A stretch of DNA of 35,028 nucleotides, taken from a virus. A program made the translations under genes and the position numbers. Positions within the stretch are counted from its first letter, which is position 1, and the number at the start of each line of letters is the position of its first letter. The stretch covers positions 1 to 35,028 of IMG/VR virus record IMGVR_UViG_3300047200_000126. One strand, given 5' to 3'. The notes beneath the pieces were generated by a model, which worked only from the letters and a program-made list of their open reading frames with translations, ran no database searches and had not been told where the DNA came from. Below, in pieces: positions 24,201 to 33,551 of this stretch.

Positions 24201-25767
24201 CTTTACTGAAACCTTCTAGAATAGACTCTTGTCTGTCTGTATTTTTGTTTAACTGCTTAACATATGTAAACATTAAATCAAAATAGTGACCGATCATTTG
24301 CGTAAATAATACGTACTGATCATTGTTTGGATCACTTATAATGTGTGCTGGTATTAGCCTGTATAATGCATTGTCATTGTTTTGATCGTATATACTTGCT
24401 GAAGTGATTATTCCATCAAACCAACTTTCCACTTGTGATGATGTGTATGAGTAATTTACGTATGGTTTTGTGCTGTTTATCTTTGGCCAAGTAGTTGGAT
24501 AAAACTCACCATAACTACTAGATTCATAGCTACTTGATTCGTTTAGTAGGTATTTTTCATACCCATCCATCGATCCTAATAATGCTGCCTTTTTGGTTTG
24601 AGCATCTACTACATTGCTTTGATAGTATATACTACCTGATGCGCTACCACTCAGTAATCCAGATAAACCAGTTGTTAACGCTTGTATCCTACTATCGTAG
24701 TTTTCTAATAACTGTACTTTATATTTAAAATTTTGTAATCGTTCTGTGGCTGATCCAAAGTGAGTATGATTCTCAAACTTTCTATAATCTACATTTAAAG
24801 CTATTCCTTCTAAGAAGGAACTGCTTAGCATTTTGTTTATAATGCCTTGAGAGGTTTGAGTATTTGTTGTTAAAATATCATCCCAATCTTTATACTGTGT
24901 AGCTATTCCAGTTGTTTGTTTGGTGTTTATATCCCAATTAGGTCCTGCTATTACAATCTTATTTCCTTGATTTTTAGGAGGTATAATAGTTATAGAGTCG
25001 GTAATAGGATCGCTAACTTGTTGAGCTAACCATAGAAGAGTTCCTACATTAATCCCTGCTGGTGCAGGTGCATTTAATTTAAAAATTATGCTGTAAGGAG
25101 AGTTGCTTACTGTTATATAGTCTTGAACATAATCAAATACTCTCAGGCCAGTAGTAGCATCTTTAAACAAAAACAGGTTTACTAGTGTTTCTGTTTTTAA
25201 AAGTTTAAAAAAGTCATTTCCAAAAAAGTTAATAAAATCAACATTGTTGTATGTACTAGATAAAACAGGAACTACACGTATTTCTAGTCCATCAGCACTA
25301 ATTTCTTGTATTCTTAGTTTCTGTGTATCACCGGATCCTAATAAATTCCTATGAAAGTTATATTGAACTTTATACTTTCCAGAAATGTAACCCGAACCAC
25401 TTAAATCTGTTTCTGGGTCTAATGTTATACTATTTCCTGTCTGTGAGTAAGAACTAACTCTAAAATTTGTCTCTAAATACTGATTGTTGTTGTTGTATAT
25501 ATCTAGAGTGACAACGTCGTTTGGGTATAGAATACTGGCAGTATTTTGACCTCCTACTTGAGCATAGTTTGTTGTTGGGTTTGAGTAGATTCCAAAAGGA
25601 GTAACTGTTGTTACTAGTTGAACTGTTGATACTAAATCTTGTGGTTGAGTATTAAGTGCAGAAGCGATACCTGCTGGTAGCTCACTGCCTGCTGGAGCAG
25701 CACCTAATGTAAAGCCACCTACTGTTGACTGGCTTAGCTCTGATGTATTCAATCCTTCTGTAGGCAT
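21217..25767 (-). CDS. Very large tail/baseplate structural protein with central LamG domain
   Basis: The protein has 1516 residues. The N-terminal 450 residues are mixed alpha/beta with no recognised family. Around 580-611 is YLLKTRGTERSVRALINCFG, an arrangement reminiscent of baseplate proteins of the P2 gpI type. A LamG/concanavalin-like domain follows at about 650-845, ending FSGSIQELRYWTTPLQNAIL. Around 1020-1040 is KNFDAALFKLIKNFVPYRAN, then a long Ser/Thr/Tyr-rich C-terminus of further beta domains. Size, composition and place between the Ig-domain proteins and the small structural proteins suggest a baseplate hub-to-fibre connector or a giant adhesin. The ATG is 9 nt after a TATTTATA motif. 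The specific role is inference. Confidence 0.82.
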   Translation of the reverse strand: MPTEGLNTSELSQSTVGGFTLGAAPAGSELPAGIASALNTQPQDLVSTVQLVTTVTPFGIYSNPTTNYAQVGGQNTASILYPNDVVTLDIYNNNNQYLETNFRVSSYSQTGNSITLDPETDLSGSGYISGKYKVQYNFHRNLLGSGDTQKLRIQEISADGLEIRVVPVLSSTYNNVDFINFFGNDFFKLLKTETLVNLFLFKDATTGLRVFDYVQDYITVSNSPYSIIFKLNAPAPAGINVGTLLWLAQQVSDPITDSITIIPPKNQGNKIVIAGPNWDINTKQTTGIATQYKDWDDILTTNTQTSQGIINKMLSSSFLEGIALNVDYRKFENHTHFGSATERLQNFKYKVQLLENYDSRIQALTTGLSGLLSGSASGSIYYQSNVVDAQTKKAALLGSMDGYEKYLLNESSSYESSSYGEFYPTTWPKINSTKPYVNYSYTSSQVESWFDGIITSASIYDQNNDNALYRLIPAHIISDPNNDQYVLFTQMIGHYFDLMFTYVKQLNKNTDRQESILEGFSKELVYHVSRNLGVDFENGSSIDELWSYTLGTDTTGSLSSTFAVSTEDKTKEIWKRIVNNLPYLLKTRGTERSVRALINCFGIPQTILRIREYGGAEASFETKTDLQYERFFYSTTVGYNGKTSGQVAQLVSVPWSKVGADDLIPMAVEMRVKMAPNQTKRQTILEVPNQWKVEAFKSASGDYVGFYLSGSQGWYTSSVSCSIYDGNFHLLNLQRSNKTDATSPGTTQIFTLSLRDTNYQKVTATYTSSLTIVGGSTGSYYLQKFNTQGTLWIPGSGSFLAATSHSMNIFSGSIQELRYWTTPLQNAILDNHALAPTSFQGSLADTYTGSTSSFNDLAFRLCLGADNKKINLATTSSLTSQHPDQTRTNLSGSFYNFSGSYFNPVVEIHSLEWPDLGGNRSVSNKIKIDTTTLSGDNQLYRNTKTEVALSDNSPIDSPRLGVYLSPLNEINQDIAEQFGGLSVDDFIGNPADLSSEVYPDLEKLQREYFKKYTRKAGAQNYIRLLKNFDAALFKLIKNFVPYRANTQVGLVIEPTILQRSKVPTRPPASEELHYSGSITIPDIYTLGGFVQDGDGEPFRDSTGYVPAGTITTELVPISGEDFIVAEGTIGEKHTTLSGTANEFNNTGITSNPSEASSLIGTVDLGISSYGRDTRVEGSKYIFMTYMTSQSAQVSLYGTAIYGTSTYSATTLVTSEPYLVTASRYDYFEPYSPTIMDNTTSRLSNITNDVYDTDIYFKKAFTDYSKYKSGSLSTYTTLYTASSALYENNWTNLYGLRIDSLSIANVAQSTPYSTTGFWGLTGSLGLYFQNTAIQSYTASVKLPAFFYDATSPKAINYQYKVSVTVAKTSATPTDRLELHFGNLDCILTASIVPSTAETTYTYNTLAVGPWLGFRMYTNGTAAHQSYIKSVSVECLNYRAQVQDFHLRDSRGMRNARYDGCKMTSTDWNVNSPDTIDRGPVVVVTVGGGRQLSVQPSTRGLLSTNTNRPGETTTRPIG

Positions 25768-25776
25768 CTATTTTAG

Positions 25777-25784
25777 TATAAATA
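25777..25784 (-). promoter_or_regulatory. Late-promoter-like motif upstream of the 1516-residue gene
   Basis: The coding strand reads CTATATTTATACTAAA, with TATTTATA ending 9 nt before the ATG at 25767 in a 51-nt intergenic gap. No terminator hairpin was found in that gap. Confidence 0.58.
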
Positions 25785-25818
25785 TAGTGAAATAAAACTT
25801 CTGACCTTCTTAGTTGAT

Positions 25819-28668
25819 CTATAATTCAGGTAGCTCTGTAGGGAATATCAAATTGTATGAAAATTCAGGTGCATCAGCTGAATTAAATGCGCTAGGGTTT
25901 AGGTATTTTTCTTTTTGTAATCCTAAAACAGTTGCACTTGCTGGTGGTAGGTAGTAACTTGGGTACTTTGGTGATTTCTCAAAGTTATTAGCAGCTACTA
26001 AATATTTCATTGATGTTATACCACATCTTGGATTTCCATACTCAACTAACCTATTACTATAACCAGTTGATTGACCATACTCATCACTATATATCTCTGA
26101 ACTTGTCCATCCTTTAGTTTGTGGACTGTTGTCGTCAATGATAGTTGACTTGTGATCAAATAATACAGTAATTTGTACAGATCTTGTTCTTTTAGGTATA
26201 GCTGCTGTTAGTTCAACTCCGAACATTGCAGCTGCTCCAAAATCGTAGACTGCTTTATAGCTGTTTTGTGAGTAGGAATCTCCACGTGGATTTGTGTTAC
26301 GATTATTTGGTGGGTAGGCTCCTCCGTAAGTTTTAAAGTCGTATTTGTTCATTAAGAACTTTGCATTTACATCTCTAATTTGGTCAATAGCTCCACCGTA
26401 ACCATCTCCTACATTTAGTAAGTTAAAGAAAGGGTTTATAGTAAGTGTGTCTGTATACTTTTGGTTAAATACTGTTATTGCATTGCTCCCACTTGGTTTT
26501 ACAAACTCAAAGAGAGGATATAGGGTTAGTGGAAAATACACCTTCTCCTTAATTGCCCACACGGTTTGTTCATCTGGTCCGTTTATTGTGTCAGTTTTTA
26601 TAATATTACCTTCACCATCCAGATAATTAATTTGTATTTTTGTTTGATCGTCCAATACTGGTATTATTTCAATATCGGAATACTCATTAATTTTTCTTTT
26701 TCTTGCTTCTCCTGCTGCATACCTAGCAATTCTCTCTACACCTAGTATCCATGAAATCTTGCTCGACTGCCTTGCTATAAATGCAAGGGTTTTATCTACG
26801 TTTGGTAAGATGTTTGTTTCAATTTCAGATATAGTGTCCTTAAGAAAATTATACAAGTTTCTAGTAACTAGTCTTTTGAGTTCATCGGAATCGTAAGTAA
26901 AATCTTTTGCACTTCCAAAAATTGGTCTTTTCCCTTTATAAAAAGTATTTAAGTCTGATGTAGTTGGAGTGTATGTAAATTCAGTATATTGGTCAGTATA
27001 TCCATCCACATTTGCTGAAAGTATACCTGTAATACCAAGATATCCTTGAAGTCTATTGATATTTTCATTAGGAGTTATATTACTACTCGATACTAAGAGT
27101 GTTTGTAAATTATTAAAATTAATTTTTATACTCCTCCACCAGTCCCATCCATCATCTGGTAAGTTGTTAGCTGCTTCAATTAAAATGTCGTTAATGTTTT
27201 CTGAATTCTCATAGTAATCTCTCCGGAGATGTAAACTATTGAGTATGTCTATCACACCAGTACGAAAATTAGTTTGACTTTTTTCATCCTCTGTTAGGTT
27301 AAGTCCTCGTGTTAAGTTTTTCATCTCACTATATGTGAATCGTTTTTGTTGATCCACATCATAAAAAGTATCCTTTATTGTAAATGCTCCATCTTGACCA
27401 TCACGAAAATTAGATGCAAACATTTCAGCGTACTCTTCTGATGTACCTATATAATAGGGAAATTCCGCGATTCCATCGGGTGTAGAGAGTCTTATTTTAT
27501 AATTTGTTATACCAGCTCCAACGTATGCAAAGAACTGTGAGGTAGCGTGTGTAATGCCGTATGCGTTGCCATCAATCATATCAGCTATATCACTTAAATC
27601 TATTGTTTGTGATAAGCTTGTTTGAGCTTTTCCACCTGCATTTTTAAATTTAATTTTATCTCTTGTAAAATATGTTGGTGTTGTGTCTGTTAATTCACTT
27701 TGCAAACTTATAATATTTTCATTTGTGTTTTTATTATAAGCATCTAACCAAGCAATTCCAGGAAAGAAACCTGCTACATCGTTTGGAGTATTGTAATCTT
27801 CGTTTGGTATTATTTGTGGAATTTGTCCTTGTGAATAGTATTGATCTTGATAATCTAATATTCCATCAGCTGAAGATTTTCTGTCTATGTCTGTAAATGT
27901 TGTATCTCTAGCAACTCGCTTTCTGTAGGATTCATTAAACATGCCTGCATGAGACGTATTTGAAAATCTAAACTCAGGTCGTATTTGTGTTGTTGTATTT
28001 GATCCAGAGTCATTGATTATCATTCCAGACAATCTAAAGCTACTAAAATTTAGAGACCTTTCTAATTCACGTTGGAAGGGTGTTACTTTTATATCTGAAT
28101 CTGCTTGCCATCCATCTAAGCCACCTTCACCACTTCCGTTAGTAATGAGGTTTTTATATAGTTTTGGATGATCAAATGGATCTACTATATTAAGCGTAAA
28201 TGGCTCTGTTTCAGTACTTCCATACTGATTTATTACTTCACACACATATTCTCCTGATAAGAGTGGTGTACACGATTCACTCATAATTAGGACTTTATTT
28301 GTACCTAAGTTGTTATTTAAAGTATTCAAGCTCCCAATCAAAGAACCATTCAATCTCCATCTATACTGCAAACTGCTTGGTGTATTTCCATTAGCTTGTG
28401 TTGCATAGTTTCCAGCAAATAATTCAAATGTAATTTCAGTACCTTGTAAAGCTGTTACGATATCGGATGATGGTGTTATTCTTTGAGATCGAGAGTTGTT
28501 GGGGTTTAGTTCTATATTAGATGCCCATGTTTGTTGTGTTAGAGATGTAAGTGGTTGTAGAGTAATCTCTGGTGGTGTTGTGTTAAGCGGTAGAATAGAG
28601 AATGGACTAGTGTGATTTACACTCTCTTGAGAGTATGTATTTAAACTTATTGTACGCTTATTGCTCAT
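25819..28668 (-). CDS. Ig-domain structural protein, longer paralogue
   Basis: The protein has 949 residues. An Ig-like domain spans about 33-162. It shows the core Trp in LQYRWRLNG (W104) and the tyrosine-corner/Cys motif SGEYVCEVINQYGS (138-151). Right after it comes DPFDHPKLYKNLITNGSGEG, which aligns with DPNIDDYFFTNLIRNPNGEQ in the next gene, so the two are paralogues with the same N-terminal architecture. The remaining ~750 residues are mixed alpha/beta with no family I recognise. Ig-like domains on phage virions usually give weak binding to cell-surface glycans. The ATG is 4 nt after a TATTTATA motif. It is probably a tail or baseplate appendage. Confidence 0.8.
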   Translation of the reverse strand: MSNKRTISLNTYSQESVNHTSPFSILPLNTTPPEITLQPLTSLTQQTWASNIELNPNNSRSQRITPSSDIVTALQGTEITFELFAGNYATQANGNTPSSLQYRWRLNGSLIGSLNTLNNNLGTNKVLIMSESCTPLLSGEYVCEVINQYGSTETEPFTLNIVDPFDHPKLYKNLITNGSGEGGLDGWQADSDIKVTPFQRELERSLNFSSFRLSGMIINDSGSNTTTQIRPEFRFSNTSHAGMFNESYRKRVARDTTFTDIDRKSSADGILDYQDQYYSQGQIPQIIPNEDYNTPNDVAGFFPGIAWLDAYNKNTNENIISLQSELTDTTPTYFTRDKIKFKNAGGKAQTSLSQTIDLSDIADMIDGNAYGITHATSQFFAYVGAGITNYKIRLSTPDGIAEFPYYIGTSEEYAEMFASNFRDGQDGAFTIKDTFYDVDQQKRFTYSEMKNLTRGLNLTEDEKSQTNFRTGVIDILNSLHLRRDYYENSENINDILIEAANNLPDDGWDWWRSIKINFNNLQTLLVSSSNITPNENINRLQGYLGITGILSANVDGYTDQYTEFTYTPTTSDLNTFYKGKRPIFGSAKDFTYDSDELKRLVTRNLYNFLKDTISEIETNILPNVDKTLAFIARQSSKISWILGVERIARYAAGEARKRKINEYSDIEIIPVLDDQTKIQINYLDGEGNIIKTDTINGPDEQTVWAIKEKVYFPLTLYPLFEFVKPSGSNAITVFNQKYTDTLTINPFFNLLNVGDGYGGAIDQIRDVNAKFLMNKYDFKTYGGAYPPNNRNTNPRGDSYSQNSYKAVYDFGAAAMFGVELTAAIPKRTRSVQITVLFDHKSTIIDDNSPQTKGWTSSEIYSDEYGQSTGYSNRLVEYGNPRCGITSMKYLVAANNFEKSPKYPSYYLPPASATVLGLQKEKYLNPSAFNSADAPEFSYNLIFPTELPEL

Positions 28669-28672
28669 CTCT

Positions 28673-28680
28673 TATAAATA
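28673..28680 (-). promoter_or_regulatory. Late-promoter-like motif between the two Ig-domain genes
   Basis: The coding strand reads TGCTATTTATAAGAGATG, with TATTTATA ending 4 nt before the ATG at 28668. It fills most of the 15-nt gap after the shorter paralogue. Confidence 0.55.
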
Positions 28681-28683
28681 GCA

Positions 28684-30561
28684 TTAGTATGCTAATCCAT
28701 GGGGAACTATTACTCGAGGTGCTTCATTTTGCACTAAGGTTGTAGCTGTATAGTAGTCAGTTATTGCACTATCTGTTGTTAAGATTGGAATTAAGCTTAA
28801 ATTTAGTCCTGTTGCCATTCCACGTGGATTATTTGCAAGCTTAAGAAAGTCTTTAAGCTGCTTACCTGCATTATAATTCTCTCTGCGTAGGTACTCCACA
28901 ACATTACCTTCTGTAGTCCATGCGTTTTTTTTAGAAGCCTCTTGAAATCTTGAAAACTCAAACACTTCATCTGATTGATCAAGAGCTTCATTCCAATTAA
29001 AATCATACATTCGAGGATCCGTAGTTTGAAAGTTTATAGCGATTCTAATTTTAGATGTTTTATCGTTTATTTTAGATAAGACAAGTCTATTAAATTCCAC
29101 ATACTGTCCATAAGTAAATCTTTCATACTTATCTGGATACATGTCTTCAGCTGCAAATAAAATCGCATCTACCCCTGTTCCTAGTGATCCTGAAATACTG
29201 TTTAAGGGGTCGGTGAAATAGTTTAGTGCAGTTTCTCCATTAGAGTTTAACGGACCTATTCCACTATAGTATTGTCTGCCCACATACTGATTATATCTCT
29301 TAGTCCATGGATCTACTAATTTAATAGTATTTGTGCTTATGGTTGTAGTATTGTCAGTGTTTAATATGGTGCTAGGTACTCTTGAATTACCATCAAATTC
29401 TTCAATAGTAATATAGGTTTGTTCATAGATATCGTTTGGGATTCCTGCGTAGACAAAATTTTCAGGACTTATTCTTGGCCTTTCCATGAAGTAACTCTTG
29501 TTACTGGTATAGGATCTACCATGTATTTGATCTATTGTTGGGATGTATCCAGACAAAGCACTTCCTATATAACAGCTGAAAAAAGCACGTACTCCACTTA
29601 CTCCATACACACCACCTCTTATAAAGTTTTGTATATCTGTGACGTCCACATCTTGGTAAGCTCTTACTAAAAAAGTACCTCCTTTGGTATCAAATTTATA
29701 GCGTGTTCTTGTAAAGAAGGTTGGTTTAGGATTGCTTACGAAATCCTTTATGTAGTCTATACCTTTAACTATTCCTGGACTGATCTGATATGGTCTTGGA
29801 TTCATCATATCAGCCGTGTAGCCAAAAATATCTACATTATTTGGCTTTAGAAATTCTTGAGATTTTGTTGTGCTAAAAGTGTCTGTAGCGAAGTCTGTAC
29901 TTGTTGATTGCCATTCGCTTGTTGACTGCTCACCATTAGGATTTCTAATAAGATTTGTAAAAAAGTAATCATCAATGTTAGGATCATATACTTCAATAGT
30001 TAAAGTTTCACTAACTGTTGTTCCTATGTCATTAGTAATCTCACAAGTATAATCTCCTGCTAATAATGGTTGTATGTTTGTTATTGTTACAGTGTTATTT
30101 AACACATCAACTTTCATACCTAAAGAATCTATACCAGAAGTTTGCAGTGGTGAATTATCTTTAAACCATGCATAAGTTAGACCGGTATTTGGTAATATTA
30201 CTTTTGGTATACCATTTTCGATATTTAATGTACTAGGTTGTGATGCTTCAACTCTTAAAGCAAAACTAGCTCCTATTACAACTTTCACAGTTCCATCAGA
30301 GTTTCTATATAAGACGGTGCTTCCTGTCTCTTGTGTTGATGGATCTCTATGTTTGGGAGGATATGCTTGTATTGCTGGTACTGATCCTTCCACCATTGAT
30401 TTAATGATTATAGGTGGTTGGTTGACTACTACTGGTAGTAAGCTGTAATTTGTTTGGTTTTCGTTTATTGTAGATGTTGGGTAGGTGGTAATGCTTCCAG
30501 TAGTTGTTGCTGAAACATTGTCATTAAGGTCTCCTACTAATGTGCCATCTGCATATCTCAT
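28684..30561 (-). CDS. Ig-domain structural protein, shorter paralogue
   Basis: The protein has 625 residues. After a low-complexity N-terminus, an Ig-like domain occupies about 48-192, with LTYAWFKDN (W132) and AGDYTCEITNDIG (168-180). The following segment (DPNIDDYFFTNLIRNPNGEQ) matches the same position in the 949-residue neighbour. Beyond about 220 the sequence is mixed alpha/beta and unassigned. The start codon overlaps the preceding gene's stop by one nt (TAATG), tying it to the upstream DNRLRE-like gene and gp6/gp25. Tandem duplication followed by divergence is the simplest origin of the pair. A virion surface role is inferred from the Ig fold and gene position. Confidence 0.8.
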   Translation of the reverse strand: MRYADGTLVGDLNDNVSATTTGSITTYPTSTINENQTNYSLLPVVVNQPPIIIKSMVEGSVPAIQAYPPKHRDPSTQETGSTVLYRNSDGTVKVVIGASFALRVEASQPSTLNIENGIPKVILPNTGLTYAWFKDNSPLQTSGIDSLGMKVDVLNNTVTITNIQPLLAGDYTCEITNDIGTTVSETLTIEVYDPNIDDYFFTNLIRNPNGEQSTSEWQSTSTDFATDTFSTTKSQEFLKPNNVDIFGYTADMMNPRPYQISPGIVKGIDYIKDFVSNPKPTFFTRTRYKFDTKGGTFLVRAYQDVDVTDIQNFIRGGVYGVSGVRAFFSCYIGSALSGYIPTIDQIHGRSYTSNKSYFMERPRISPENFVYAGIPNDIYEQTYITIEEFDGNSRVPSTILNTDNTTTISTNTIKLVDPWTKRYNQYVGRQYYSGIGPLNSNGETALNYFTDPLNSISGSLGTGVDAILFAAEDMYPDKYERFTYGQYVEFNRLVLSKINDKTSKIRIAINFQTTDPRMYDFNWNEALDQSDEVFEFSRFQEASKKNAWTTEGNVVEYLRRENYNAGKQLKDFLKLANNPRGMATGLNLSLIPILTTDSAITDYYTATTLVQNEAPRVIVPHGLAY

Positions 30562-31655
30562 TATCCACGAGTAACTTTAAAAATCCACTTATTATCATAT
30601 ATCTGATAAGCTGATGCTGAACCTGAATTAGGAACTTTAAATAGTAGCTTATAGTATCTTTCTGGCTGAAAGCTGTCTAAATGCATTTTTATATAGTTGC
30701 TTGTTGCGTCGTCACTAAGTTTAGTGTAATCACTAAAACCTATCACTACATCATCACTTTGAGCACTATACACAGCATACTGTGTTCCTGCAGGTAGTCT
30801 ATATCTTGTTAAATATCCAGATGCTGTTTCAAAAGTATCTACTGGAAATTTATACCTTGCTGATATCCTTATTACGGGAGTTGATGTTTCTGTATATGCT
30901 TGTTTTAGGTTGATTGGTATAATGTTAATTTCTTCATCTGGGTTTATAAGAGATAAAGATCCTGTTGTTATGCTATCATCAAACCTTGCTTCTAGTACTG
31001 GTAGGTAAACTGTATGAGTGTCTTTGCTAAAGAATTTTAGACTATTAAATATGTTTGCTGATGATTCGTCTGTTAAGCTCTTTTTTAATATGAATCCTCT
31101 AAAGTCTATAGAACCTGATTGTACTTGTCTGATGATGCTAGTTACATCCATGTCGACATCTGACGTAGTATAGCTAAATGATTGAGATGCCACACTTCCT
31201 GTATACCAAGTACCACCACCAGGTGTTGTTGCCCAAGATGCTGTTGCACTTACTCCAAAAGATCCTGTTTGCCAAGCACTTGCTAAATCATCTGCTGTAG
31301 TCTTGTACTTCCAGCTAACTCCGGTAGTTGTTTCTGGGTAGTTGCCATATCTTCCAACACCCATACTCCAACTACTACTTACTGGATAACAGTATAGCGT
31401 GTAATCAGAAGGTATTTCGTTTGCTTCGGCTATGTATAGTTTTAAACCATAAGAGAAGAGTTTAGCATTATATCCCAAGGATGATATACTTTGTGAAATT
31501 GCTGTGTAATCAAAATCAAGTAGTGTTCTTGAATTGTAACTACTAGAATTAATTATAGTTTTGCTAACTTCTAGTACAGCATCTAAACCAGTATTCTTTT
31601 GTGGATACTGCTCATATATTGTTGTGTCCTTAGTTGGATAAAATCTTAATATCAT
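30561..31655 (-). CDS. Beta-rich structural protein with DNRLRE-like start
   Basis: The protein has 364 residues. The opening MILRFYPTKDTTIYEQYPQK followed by NTGLDAVLEVSK resembles the start of DNRLRE-type beta-sandwich domains found in surface and phage proteins. The rest continues with alternating strands, for example YGLKLYIAEANEIPSDYTLY and DVTSIIRQVQSGSIDFRGFI, and ends in a basic KVTRG. No catalytic motif is present. It follows gp6 after 2 nt and overlaps the Ig-domain gene by one nt, so it probably attaches to the baseplate wedge or links it to fibres. The family resemblance is moderate and the role is inferred. Confidence 0.78.
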   Translation of the reverse strand: MILRFYPTKDTTIYEQYPQKNTGLDAVLEVSKTIINSSSYNSRTLLDFDYTAISQSISSLGYNAKLFSYGLKLYIAEANEIPSDYTLYCYPVSSSWSMGVGRYGNYPETTTGVSWKYKTTADDLASAWQTGSFGVSATASWATTPGGGTWYTGSVASQSFSYTTSDVDMDVTSIIRQVQSGSIDFRGFILKKSLTDESSANIFNSLKFFSKDTHTVYLPVLEARFDDSITTGSLSLINPDEEINIIPINLKQAYTETSTPVIRISARYKFPVDTFETASGYLTRYRLPAGTQYAVYSAQSDDVVIGFSDYTKLSDDATSNYIKMHLDSFQPERYYKLLFKVPNSGSASAYQIYDNKWIFKVTRG

Positions 31656-31657
31656 AA

Positions 31658-33550
31658 TTAAAATGTTGCTATACGTCCTTTAATATCATTATTAGGGTAC
31701 TTCACTTCAAATATAGCTGGATCTAAACTTGGATATACAATGCCATTTCTAGTCGCTTCATTTATTGCATAGCTTACATTGCTGTAGCCTGCCAACTCAT
31801 CATTAAGATTTTTAATCTTTATTCCAGTTACAGTTTGTACACCTCGAACTCCTAATAAAGTATTAAACAAATCGCTAAAGATGATTGGTTGATTGATTTG
31901 CCATCTATCAATTTCAAACATATACTTTAATGCTTCAATGCAGCCTAAAATAACTTCGTTTGCATTAAATTGTGGTAAAGGTACTACCTCAAAATCGACA
32001 CCTATATTAATAATATATGCATTTCTAAAGTTAATGCTGTCTGTCAGCATTCTATACTGACTTAAGTATGTCTTTAGATTCTCTTTAACAGCTCTATTAA
32101 CTGTAGTAAGATTCTTGCTGTTATTGTATCCAAGCATGTACATATTCATTGCTAATGGATTTGCTATGACATCTCCTACTTCAGAAGTTCCTATGTTGTT
32201 TTGTTCGTCAGGTGTGATATACACTTTTGCAACACTTCCATACACATTTGGCATTGCATATGCTCTAATGATATAATCCTCTTTAGTGACAGCTCTATTT
32301 TGGCTTGTGAGTTGTGCAAGAGCTCTTTGTCTAATCTCATCCACTGATTCAGCACTACGACCACCACTTGCTGCAATTGGATTGTTTATCGCAACTGAGT
32401 TTAGTATTGTGGCATTTAATCCAGTTGTACTGCTTGGTAAGTTTGTTGAGGTTGTGTTAATTGAGGTGATTTCTGTAATGGTGTTACTTGGTACATTTGC
32501 ACTTACACCACCACCTATTAAGTAGGTTATTGTAAGTGTTGTATTAGATGGCGAAATGCCATAAGAAGTTGTAAATACTGGTGCAGCAGGATCTATTGAG
32601 GCATCTATATCATCCTTACCTGTTGGTAAAGATAAACCTATATTCTCTGGAGTTGCTAACAACTCTTCATCTGGAGATGAACTTACACCAGCACCAAATT
32701 GAATTTCAATGCCTGTAGGGGTTGTACGTGTTACAAATCGTCTTGGAACACGTTTTAATTTTAATAAGTATGGAGTTTCTTGACTAGACGTTGCTGCGTC
32801 TGGATCATTGTATGATGTATTTTGAACTTTTTCAAAAATAGTATCTTGTGCCAAATAAGGAACTTCATACCATATATTACCATTTGAATCCACTATTGAA
32901 TCAATACCAATTATGCTAGGATCTTCTACGATTGTTTTAAAAAACTTAGTAGGACTGGTTACGGTTACGGTTGTTGTTTGTGGTGTTGCTGATATTGCTT
33001 GAACTGTTTTTTTAGCTAAAAAGTAGTTTGGAGCTCCGTTTGCATCAATACTATATACACTTATTGTAGTAGGATCAAAAACATTATTAACACTAAAATC
33101 AATACTATTCTGTGCTATAAACTCAATACCTCCTGCTGCACTTCTTGCACGCATTCCAGATTCAATCTTAATTGCATAGTTTAAGTCAGGCACAACATTA
33201 GCGCCACTTCCAGATCCAGGCATTAGCTGATATACATCTATATCTACAATTGATGGTACACTTAATTTTGGTTTATACCCCATTGCAGCTGCTATTGACA
33301 TGAGGCTTTCTCTTTCAGTAGCATGCAGTAATAATGACTCTTTAAACTGAGAATCTATGTAATAATTTAACACATCACCTACATAAGCAGCCATCTCAAC
33401 AAACATCATTCCTGGTGATGTCTCATTAAAGTCGTTGTAAGTAGTTGGGTAGTATGTTTTAGTAAAATCGATTAGACCCTGTTTTAACGAGTCAAAATCT
33501 CTACCTAAGTATTTAATATCCTTCGATGTATTTTTTTGTGTGTTGGCCAT
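31658..33550 (-). CDS. gp6: Baseplate wedge protein, T4 gp6-like (Baseplate_J family)
   Basis: The protein has 630 residues, close to T4 gp6 (660). The N-terminus (SKDIKYLGRDFDSLKQGLID, then TYYPTTYNDFNETSPGMMFV) and AAYVGDVLNYYIDSQFKES, HATERESLMSIAAAMGYKP are typical of gp6/gpJ wedge proteins. The central part, with AASGGRSAESVDEIRQRAL and QLTSQNRAVTKEDYIIRAYA, is the conserved Baseplate_J core. In the family, gp6 dimers form the ring of wedges around the hub and trigger sheath contraction. The gene follows gp25 after 1 nt, the same pairing seen in many contractile phages and secretion systems. Assignment is strong. Confidence 0.94.
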   Translation of the reverse strand: MANTQKNTSKDIKYLGRDFDSLKQGLIDFTKTYYPTTYNDFNETSPGMMFVEMAAYVGDVLNYYIDSQFKESLLLHATERESLMSIAAAMGYKPKLSVPSIVDIDVYQLMPGSGSGANVVPDLNYAIKIESGMRARSAAGGIEFIAQNSIDFSVNNVFDPTTISVYSIDANGAPNYFLAKKTVQAISATPQTTTVTVTSPTKFFKTIVEDPSIIGIDSIVDSNGNIWYEVPYLAQDTIFEKVQNTSYNDPDAATSSQETPYLLKLKRVPRRFVTRTTPTGIEIQFGAGVSSSPDEELLATPENIGLSLPTGKDDIDASIDPAAPVFTTSYGISPSNTTLTITYLIGGGVSANVPSNTITEITSINTTSTNLPSSTTGLNATILNSVAINNPIAASGGRSAESVDEIRQRALAQLTSQNRAVTKEDYIIRAYAMPNVYGSVAKVYITPDEQNNIGTSEVGDVIANPLAMNMYMLGYNNSKNLTTVNRAVKENLKTYLSQYRMLTDSINFRNAYIINIGVDFEVVPLPQFNANEVILGCIEALKYMFEIDRWQINQPIIFSDLFNTLLGVRGVQTVTGIKIKNLNDELAGYSNVSYAINEATRNGIVYPSLDPAIFEVKYPNNDIKGRIATF

Positions 33551-33551
33551 A

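Noticed and set aside
17582-30561. Diversity-generating retroelement among the tail genes
   Set aside because: There is no reverse transcriptase and no template/variable repeat pair in the window.
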